Shown here: positions 23,656-31,000 of the stretch, in pieces
How positions within the stretch are numbered: the first letter of the stretch is position 1
How the letters are laid out: each line of letters opens with the position of its first letter
Assembly (NCBI RefSeq): GCF_039534975.1
Contig: NZ_BAAAWH010000001.1
Coordinates: 806,001 to 870,000 of the forward strand
From: Microbacterium terregens
Lineage (GTDB): Bacteria; Actinomycetota; Actinomycetes; Actinomycetales; Microbacteriaceae
DNA length: 64,000 nt
Reading direction: 5' to 3'
Position numbers and translations under genes: made by a program
The notes under the pieces: model-generated
Databases searched by the model: none
Seen by the model: the letters and a program-made list of their open reading frames with translations, nothing else
Told to the model about the DNA's origin: nothing

Positions 23656-24264
23656 TCAGCCGAAGACGCTCGCCACGATCGCCGCGGTGTACCCGCTCGG
23701 GGCGAGGTTGGAGAAGCGGGTGTCGATCAGGATGTCGTCCCGCCAGAACAGCGTCCGGCCGTCGGTGACCGGATAGACCTCGTTCAGCCAGGTCTTCTCG
23801 CAGCGGGTGCCGCCGTCCGGCGTGTAACAGGTGTATCCCTGCACGTCGGCGAGCTCGTTCAGCATGTCCAGCGCCGGACCCCGCGAGAGCGCGGCGATCG
23901 TCGTGAACAGGTGCGTCGTATCGGCGCGCGGGTCACGCCACAGGCAGGCGAGACTCCCGTCGGGCAGCTCGCCGGTCGGGATGCCGGCGGCGGGATCGTT
24001 GAGGGGCACGTCCTTCAGCTGGTCGAGCACCGCCGGCGTCAGCATCGCGCGGCAGTCGGCCGGGATCGCCGGCCCATCAGCCGACGCAGAGGCCGACGGG
24101 CGCGGTGTGCCGGAACCGCCGGGTGTCGGACCGGGCGAGGCCGATGCGGTGTCGGCCGCATAGGCGGTTGAGATGGTTGCGGACTCGGCGACGCAGCCCG
24201 ACAGGGTCGCGATCAGGAGAACGGATGCCGCGGCGCAGGCCAGCGCCGCACGTCGAAGTCGCAT
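23656..24264 (-). CDS. Lipoprotein, paralogue of the convergent neighbour
   Basis: 202 residues. Start chosen at ATG 24264 (MRLRRAALACAAASVLLI), giving a short signal peptide with lipobox LSGC; the reading frame is open further upstream but only through a tandem repeat. A Ser/Pro/Ala-rich linker follows, then a domain with DCRA, LACLWR, GYTC and TRC, matching the spacing order of DCRA, SCLWR, FAC and VC in the neighbour. The two genes converge with 25 bp between stops. Extracytoplasmic; function unknown. Confidence 0.72.
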   Translation of the reverse strand: MRLRRAALACAAASVLLIATLSGCVAESATISTAYAADTASASPGPTPGGSGTPRPSASASADGPAIPADCRAMLTPAVLDQLKDVPLNDPAAGIPTGELPDGSLACLWRDPRADTTHLFTTIAALSRGPALDMLNELADVQGYTCYTPDGGTRCEKTWLNEVYPVTDGRTLFWRDDILIDTRFSNLAPSGYTAAIVASVFG

Positions 24265-24316
24265 GGGCCCACGATATCCGGGGGGAGGCGGCCGCCCCGG
24301 GCCGCGCCACACCCGC

Positions 24317-24389
24317 AATCGCACGCCGCGCCCGATTCGCCCGAATCGCACGCCGCGCCCGATTCGCCCGAATCGCACGCCACGCCTGC
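24317..24389. repeat. 27-bp tandem repeat
   Basis: Two perfect 27-bp units (24317-24343, 24344-24370) and a third truncated one to 24389. Each unit starts AATCGCACGCCGCGCCC and ends GATTCGCCCG; consecutive units create the palindrome ATTCGCCCGAAT. It lies in the 212-bp spacer upstream of both the lipoprotein (minus) and the 24477 gene (plus). Confidence 0.75.
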
Positions 24390-24476
24390 AATCCCACGGC
24401 ACGCCTGCGCGGACGTGCCCGTGCCGCAGGTTACTCTCGCAATGCAGGGACGTGCCCTGCGTGAGGAGTGCATCCG

Positions 24477-25511
24477 ATGAGTGACTCGAAGTCGTCCTAC
24501 GGCGAGCCGGTCGAGGAACCGCGTCCGGTCGACGATGTCGTCGGCAGCGCCAACGAGGGGATCGCCGACGCGGAAGCCGCGCGCCGCGACGCCGCCGCCT
24601 CGGACGGGTCGCAGACGGATGCCGCGGCCGAACCCGCCGCGCAGACCTCCCCCCGCACTCCCGTGGAGCCCGCGCCCTCGGCCTACGATGACGACTCGAC
24701 CTTCGACAGCGCGATGTACGAAGCGCACGCCGACGACACCGCCACCGCGTGGGAGCCGCCGGCCGAGACGGTCGCCGTCACGCCGAGCGAACCCGTCGCC
24801 CCGGTCGCCGGTGAGGCCTACACCGAGCGCTACGCGGAGCCTGCGACCGAACGCTACGCGGAGCCCGCGACCGAGCGCTACGCCGAGCCCTACGCCGAGA
24901 CCGCTGTCGTCGCTCCCGCCGTCGCCACCGGATACGCCGCCCCGCAGCCGATCTTCGTCCAGGCCCCCGAGGCTCCCCGCCTGCGCGGAAACCGCGCGGC
25001 CGCCGGCGCCATCGGCCTTCTGGCCGCCCTCGCATTCGGGATCCTCTACCTCGCGCTCTGGCTCGGTGTGGGGATGCTGGACGGCGAGGTCACCGCGCAG
25101 ACCCTCGGGTCGACCGCCCTCACCGCCCTCGGCACCTGGGCGCTGTGGGTGCCCGTGGTCGTGTTCTTCCTCGCGTTCTGGCTCCTCGGCGCCATCATCA
25201 ACCGCGGCCGGTGGGGCATCTGGGTCATCTTCGGTCTGCTCGTCGGTGTCGCCGCTTACCTCGGACACATCCTCGGCGCGCTGTTCCAAGCGCCGTTCTG
25301 GATGCTCACCGCCCGGGAGGGTGCGGCCCTCACCGAGGCGCAGCTGCTCGCCCCTCTGGCCATCGGCGCGTTCATCATCGGCCGCGAACTCACCATCTGG
25401 TTCGGCGCCTGGGTCGCCGCCCGCGGTGCGCGGGTGACCGAGCTGAACGTCGAGGCGCAGCGCGAGTACGAGCGCACGCTCGAGGCCGGTCCGCAGCTCA
25501 CGCGGGTGTAG
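24477..25511 (+). CDS. Membrane protein with acidic repeat-containing N-terminus
   Basis: 344 residues, unknown function. ATG 24477 is preceded by GAGGAG at 24463-24468; a GTG at 24468 overlaps that site and is not favoured. The first 160 or so residues are hydrophilic, Ala/Glu/Pro/Asp rich, with a three-fold TERYAEPA repeat (24-27 bp units at DNA level). Four hydrophobic segments follow (GAIGLLAALAFGILYLALWL, ALWVPVVVFFLAFWLLG, IWVIFGLLVGVAAYLG, and the ELTIWFGAWVA region). It is likely cotranscribed with the next membrane protein (2-bp gap). Confidence 0.75.
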   Translation: MSDSKSSYGEPVEEPRPVDDVVGSANEGIADAEAARRDAAASDGSQTDAAAEPAAQTSPRTPVEPAPSAYDDDSTFDSAMYEAHADDTATAWEPPAETVAVTPSEPVAPVAGEAYTERYAEPATERYAEPATERYAEPYAETAVVAPAVATGYAAPQPIFVQAPEAPRLRGNRAAAGAIGLLAALAFGILYLALWLGVGMLDGEVTAQTLGSTALTALGTWALWVPVVVFFLAFWLLGAIINRGRWGIWVIFGLLVGVAAYLGHILGALFQAPFWMLTAREGAALTEAQLLAPLAIGAFIIGRELTIWFGAWVAARGARVTELNVEAQREYERTLEAGPQLTRV

Positions 25512-25513
25512 TC

Positions 25514-25996
25514 ATGGCAGGGACGCCGGAGTCCACGGGCGGCCCGATCCGGCCGGTCGTGGCGCTCGGTCTGGCGACGGTGAGCTTCGTCGCGCTCCTG
25601 ATCTTCGGCCTCGGAATGGTGAGCCTGGCGCTGAGCGCCGACATCGTCGAGACCCCCGGACTCGGTCAGATCCCCGGCGTCGTCGCGACCGCACTGACGA
25701 CGGGCGCGTTCGCGCTCATCCTGTGGCTCGGGCTGCGGCGCCGGCATCCGTCGTTCTGGACCGCCCTGTGGACCGCGCTGGGCTGCTACGTGGTCTACGT
25801 GGTGACGCTGTGGCTCGCGGTGGCGACCGCCGCCGACCCCGCCACCGCCACGGATGTCGCCGGTCGCATCGCGACGACCTGGTTCGGCGTCGTGGTGGCG
25901 GCGACCGCCGCGGTCGCCGCGTGGGGCGGGATCGGCCTGGTGCGCACCCGCTCGCAACGGCCGCGCTGGCCGTGGGAGGACGAGTTCGACGAGTGA
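25514..25996 (+). CDS. Small four-helix membrane protein
   Basis: 160 residues, not recognised. ATG 25514 lies 2 bp after the preceding stop. Four hydrophobic segments are visible (VVALGLATVSFVALLIFGLG, VVATALTTGAFALILWLGL, TALWTALGCYVVYVVTLWLA, FGVVVAATAAVAAWGGIGLV), and the tail is acidic (WPWEDEFDE). Probably one unit with the upstream membrane protein gene. Confidence 0.7.
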   Translation: MAGTPESTGGPIRPVVALGLATVSFVALLIFGLGMVSLALSADIVETPGLGQIPGVVATALTTGAFALILWLGLRRRHPSFWTALWTALGCYVVYVVTLWLAVATAADPATATDVAGRIATTWFGVVVAATAAVAAWGGIGLVRTRSQRPRWPWEDEFDE

Positions 25997-26089
25997 CAGG
26001 GGTTCGTCCCTGCGTGCGAGCGGCCGCCACGGCCGCGCATCGTCGCCGGAGACACCGAAAAACGGGTCGCGGCGGACTACCGTTGAGAC

Positions 26090-26743
26090 GTGGAGCGCTC
26101 GCTCGAAACCCAGGTCAGTCAGGCAGTGGACGCATGGCTGCGTTGGCTGCCCCGATGGGAACCCGCCACGCATCGAGGACGCATCGCCCCCTGCCGCCGC
26201 TGCTTCGGGTCGCCGGTGCTGTCGGCCGCGGGGCTGGGCGCGGATGTTCCGCACGGCGTCCAGCACGGTCTGTCCACCCGGATCAAGACGATCGTCGACC
26301 ACGCCGTCGCCGAGTACACGGCGCTGAACCTGCCCATGCTCCAGGCCGAACTCGATCATCAGGCGGCCCGCAACCGGGCGCGCAGCTACCGTCCGACGGA
26401 GGGGCTGGAGCCCGAGTTCGAGGGGCTGCCCCTGGATCCGGAACCGCAGCCGGGAGCACCGTTCCTGTTCACGATCTCCGGTCTCGCCGCAGAGGCGGAC
26501 GCGAGCGTTCCGGCGCTTCCGCCCCTCACCGACGAGGCGAAGGCGGCGCTGCGGCAGGAGGTCGGGCTCGCCGACGATTACGCCAACATGATCGGGCGCG
26601 AAGTCTGCGCGGTCCTGCTGCACCATCGGCTGCGAATCCAGGCGGCGGTCGGGCAATACGTGGAGCCGCAGATCGAGGCGATGCTCGATGAGCTCACCCG
26701 CTCCTTGGACGCACCGTTCGATCCGAACGACCCGCCGCTGTGA
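26090..26743 (+). CDS. Conserved-looking hypothetical protein with CRRC motif
   Basis: 217 residues, cytoplasmic by composition, no signal or membrane segment. GTG start at 26090. TACCGT at 26078-26083 lies six bases upstream, which would give a nearly leaderless transcript. The protein contains APCRRCFG near residue 35 and a later isolated Cys before VLLHHRLR; two cysteines spaced CxxC could bind metal, but no partner pair is evident. Pro/Glu-rich middle. It immediately precedes the kinase operon (156-bp gap), but no overlap ties it in. Function unknown. Confidence 0.65.
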   Translation: MERSLETQVSQAVDAWLRWLPRWEPATHRGRIAPCRRCFGSPVLSAAGLGADVPHGVQHGLSTRIKTIVDHAVAEYTALNLPMLQAELDHQAARNRARSYRPTEGLEPEFEGLPLDPEPQPGAPFLFTISGLAAEADASVPALPPLTDEAKAALRQEVGLADDYANMIGREVCAVLLHHRLRIQAAVGQYVEPQIEAMLDELTRSLDAPFDPNDPPL

Positions 26744-26899
26744 AAGGCGTCCGCCACCGGCTCACCCGGTACGATCCGCTCACGGTGATCTCGGTCCGGT
26801 CTTGTTAGCATGATCGGGTTCGTACTGCCCCGTCCTTCGTGACCGGACGGCGCGCTGCGCCCCGCCGGATCTGAGCGGGCATACTCCGGGGAGGCTTCG

Positions 26900-28033
26900 G
26901 TGGCCACACGTCTGCCGTCCGCGCCCCCGATCCTGCCCGGGCTCGCCTACATCCGCCCGCTGGGCTCCGGCGGGTTCGCCGATGTGTTCCTGTACGAGCA
27001 GGACATGCCGCGCCGCGATGTCGCGGTGAAGGTGCTGCCGAGCGACGTGCGCGATCCCGACCTGAGACGCATGTTCAACGCCGAGGCCGACGTGCTCGCC
27101 CACCTGTCCGCGCACCCGTCGATCGTCACCGTCTACCAGGCCGGGATCTCGGCGGACGGGCGCCCGTACATCGTCATGGAGTACTGCCCCGGATCCCTCT
27201 CTCAGCGCTATCGCATCGAACGCATCCCGGTCGAGGAGGTGCTCACGATCGGCGTCAAGATGGCCAGCGCCCTGCAATCCGCCCACCGGGCGGGACTGGT
27301 CCACCGCGACGTCAAGCCGAGCAACATCCTGGTGACGACCTTCGGTGCGCCGGTTCTCGCGGACTTCGGCATCTCGTCCTCGCTGGCGCGTGAGACCGCC
27401 GACGAAGTGCTCGCGATGTCGATCCCGTGGAGCGCGCCCGAGGTCATCGCCGAAGAGACCGCCGGCACCGTGGCCAGCGAGGTGTGGAGTCTCGGTGCCA
27501 CGGTGTACTCGCTGCTGGCCGGACACAGCCCGTTCGAGCGTCGCGAGCGCGGGCAGAACACCAAGGAGCAGCTGCGGCGCCGCATCGCCCGCGCGAGCTA
27601 CACGGACATCCCGCGGGCCGATGTGCCGGCATCGCTGCAGGTCGTCCTCGCCCGCGCGATGAGCCGCGATCCCCGCCAGCGGTACGCATCCGCGCGGGAG
27701 TTCGCCGAGGCGCTGCGTGCCGTGCAGTCCGAGCTGGGCATCTCGCCGACACAGCTCGAGATCGCCACCGAGGCCTGGTCTCCGGCATCCGCTTCCGTGG
27801 ATTTCTCCGACTCCGCGCTGCGTGGCCCCGCCCGCAGTCGCATCGAGCGCGACGAGCAGCGCAAGACGCGGCCCGGCACCGGCGTGGCGCAGCTCGCGCG
27901 CGATGAGGACACCGACTTCTCCGCCCCCGATCGCCCCCGCCGCCCGATGCCCAGGGTCGCCGTCGTCGTGGGGGGCGCGGTGGTCGTGGTCGGCGGGATC
28001 CTGGCGGCGCTGCTGATGACGGGAACGCTGTGA
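26900..28033 (+). CDS. Membrane-anchored Ser/Thr protein kinase
   Basis: 377-residue Hanks-type kinase. GTG start at 26900 with GGGGAGG five bases upstream. Catalytic landmarks: glycine loop LGSGGFADV (21-29), ATP-binding Lys44 in VAVKV, HRDVKPSN (135-142) with catalytic Asp137, DFG (155-157) and SAPE (178-181). So the kinase looks active. After the domain comes a charged linker, then one hydrophobic helix at the C-terminus with no external sensor domain. Its stop overlaps the giant Ig-like gene. Downstream genes supply an FHA protein, so phosphothreonine signalling within this operon is likely. No PP2C phosphatase gene is present here. Confidence 0.93.
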   Translation: MATRLPSAPPILPGLAYIRPLGSGGFADVFLYEQDMPRRDVAVKVLPSDVRDPDLRRMFNAEADVLAHLSAHPSIVTVYQAGISADGRPYIVMEYCPGSLSQRYRIERIPVEEVLTIGVKMASALQSAHRAGLVHRDVKPSNILVTTFGAPVLADFGISSSLARETADEVLAMSIPWSAPEVIAEETAGTVASEVWSLGATVYSLLAGHSPFERRERGQNTKEQLRRRIARASYTDIPRADVPASLQVVLARAMSRDPRQRYASAREFAEALRAVQSELGISPTQLEIATEAWSPASASVDFSDSALRGPARSRIERDEQRKTRPGTGVAQLARDEDTDFSAPDRPRRPMPRVAVVVGGAVVVVGGILAALLMTGTL

Positions 28034-31000
28034 TGCAGCGCCGGACCGCAGCAGGGCTGGCGGCCGCAGCGGCCGCTGTCGCTCTCGTCGCCGGGGTCAG
28101 CGTCGTCTGGCCCGGTCTGGACGCCCGGCAGACGGAGAAGACCGACACGTCGGTGTGGGCGCTGCAGACCGGCGATGGCCGCAGGTACGCCCGGGTGAAC
28201 ACCGCCATCGGCGAGCTGGACACGGTGCGCAGCATCAGCAATCCCAGTCAGGTGGCCCAGACGGCGGACGGTGCGTACCTGTTCTCGGACAGCTTCAGCA
28301 AGCTCACCCGGATCGACTCCGCGCTGCCCGCCGACCTCGACGAGGATGCGGTGCGCGCATCGCCGCCCACGCCCCCGGGCACGGTGGACGTCGCGATCTC
28401 CGACGACTTCGTCGCCTACCGGACCGACTCGGGCGCCGTCCACGTGGGACGGCTCTCCACGGGGGATGCCACGCAGGTGACGTTCCCCTCCGACGACGGG
28501 GGCGGGCCGCAGTACACCTCCGACGCGATCGTGATCGATGGACGCGGCATCCTGTTCAGCTATTCCCTGGCCGACGGCACGGTGCTGGAGTACGACACCG
28601 TCGCGGCCGAGGTGAAAGCACGCGACCCGCTGGACCCGGAGGGCATCACGACCCCGGCGATCACGGCCGCGGGCGACGCCTGGGTGGTCGTGGACACCAG
28701 CGACGGCGACGTGTGGATCGACGGAGCGGATGCCGCGATCCCGGCTCCCATCACCGGTTCTGTGATCCTCGGCCAACCCGACCCGGCCGGCACGGCCGTC
28801 TACCTCGCCGACGACTCGATGCTGCTGCGGGTTCCCGTGGACGGGTCCGCGACGACCATCGAGACGGGAGCGGAGGGCAGCGTTCTGGGCGCCCCCGCCC
28901 GACCCGTGGTGCACGCCGGCGAGGTGTTCGCCGCGTGGCTCCCGCAGAGCGGCGGGGGCGTGCTGTGGAACTCGCGCACCGGCGAGTCCGTCCTGGAATA
29001 CGGCGACGACGAGTTGTCCGACTCGCGGCGACCCGCCTTCGTCGCGAGCGATGACGCGATCATCCTGAACGAGACGCGGTCCGGCTGGGTGTGGACGGTC
29101 CCCGACGGGGATCTCGTCGCGTCCAGCCAGGACTGGTCGCTGGATGAGCGCACGGACCCGGATGCCGCTCCCAGCGACGAGCAGCTCACGGTCGTGCTCG
29201 ATCCGAAGCCGCCCGTCGCGGTGCCGGACACCTTCGGTGTGCGGGCGGGGAGCCTGGTCACCCTCCCCGTGCTGATGAACGATCACGACCCCAACGAGGA
29301 CGTGCTCAGCATCGATCCCACGTCGGTCACCGGGCTGGACCCCGGATTCGGCACCGTGTCCATCACCGACGACTCGCAGCGTCTGACGGTCAGTGTCGCG
29401 CCGGCGGCGAGCGGCAGCGCGCAGTTCACGTACGCGGTATCGGACGGCACCAGCGAGAACGGCCTGCTCTCCCCGTCCACGACCGTCACGCTCACCGTCT
29501 CGGAGGGCGATGCGGCGCCGCAGTGGTGCGGGGTCGAGGGCTGTCTCGTGCCCTGGCCGACACCCGAGGTGGCCCGGGGCGGCACGGTCACGGTGCCGGT
29601 GCTGCCGGGATGGGTCGACCCGGACGGCGACCCCCTGCTGCTGCTGTCCGTCGAGAACCGCTCGGGCGTGGGTGCCGTGGCCGCCACGCCCGGCGGCGAC
29701 GTGGTCTATCAGCACAGCGACGCTGGCGGGGTGGGCGAGGAGCTCATCGAGCTGAACGTCACGGTGGCGGACACCGCGGGGCAGGCCACCACGCGGCCCC
29801 TGCTGGTGCGGGTGTCACCGGAACCGGCACTGACCGTCCAATCCTTCGCGGTCGTCGACACCATCGACGCGGGTCTCACCGTGGATGTCGCGCCGCACGT
29901 GACCGGCACCACCGGAGCGATCTCGCTCGACTCGGTGCGCGTGCTCGATGAAGCGGAGGCGACGGCGACCGTCGTCGGCGGCTCGGCATCCTTCGATTTC
30001 ACCGCCCGCACCCCCGGGACGTTCCTGGTCGGGTTCACCGTCACCGACGGCACGACGTCGGAGACCGGCACCGCACGGATCACGATCCTGCCCGCCGACG
30101 CGCCGCCGCAGCTGGCGACCTCTCCGGTCGTGGCGTTCGTGCACCCGCAGGAGGACGCGACGCTGGACGTCTTGCTGGCGGTGTCGAATCCGACCCGCAG
30201 GGTGCTGCTGCTCAGCGACGTGGTCGGACGCGCCGACGACGGCGCCACGTTGTCGGTGGACGCGGTCGGTCAGAACTTCCTGCGCGTGTCCGGGTCGACA
30301 GCGTCCGGTGCGGCCGGCCGCCTCGGCACCGTGACCTACACGATCAGCGACGGCACCGAAGACCAGGGAGCGCAGGTGACGGGGCAGGCGACCGTGTTCC
30401 TGCTTCCGCCGGCGCCGGCGCTGGCGCCCATCGCCGTGGACGACACGGTGGTCGTGCGCGCCGGTGCGCAGATCGACATCCCGGTCCTGGAGAACGACGT
30501 GGCCCCGGCCGGCGGGCGGCCCACGCTCGATCCCGCATCGATCACCTCGTCCAGCCCGGACGCGCTCGCATTCGCAGGAGGCGATGTCCTGCGCTATCTG
30601 GCTCCGCCCGTGCGCGGCGACTACACGGTCTCGTACCGCGTGTCCACGACGGGCGCACCGGCACTCGTCGACGACGCCACCGTACGCATCAAGGTCCTGC
30701 CGGACGAGGCCAACCGGGCGCCGCTGCCGAAGACCCTCGAAGGACGCGTCCTGAGCGGGGAGTCCACCGTCATCCACTTCGATGACTTCGGCATGGACCC
30801 CGACGGGGACGTCGTGAGCCTTGACCGCATCGTCAGCCAGCCCGACACCGGGTCCGCCACCATCGCGGCGGACGGCGAGTCCATCGTCTACTCGAGCGTC
30901 GCGGGAGCCAGCGGCCAGGTGACCTTCCGCTATCGCGTCGTGGACGCGTTCGGGGGAGCGGGCGAGGGGATCGTGCGGCTCGGCGTGCTCGACAGCACGG

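Noticed and set aside
26744..26899. Promoter of the kinase operon
   Set aside because: TAGCAT-like hexamers occur, but none has a -35 at suitable distance; not listed as a feature.
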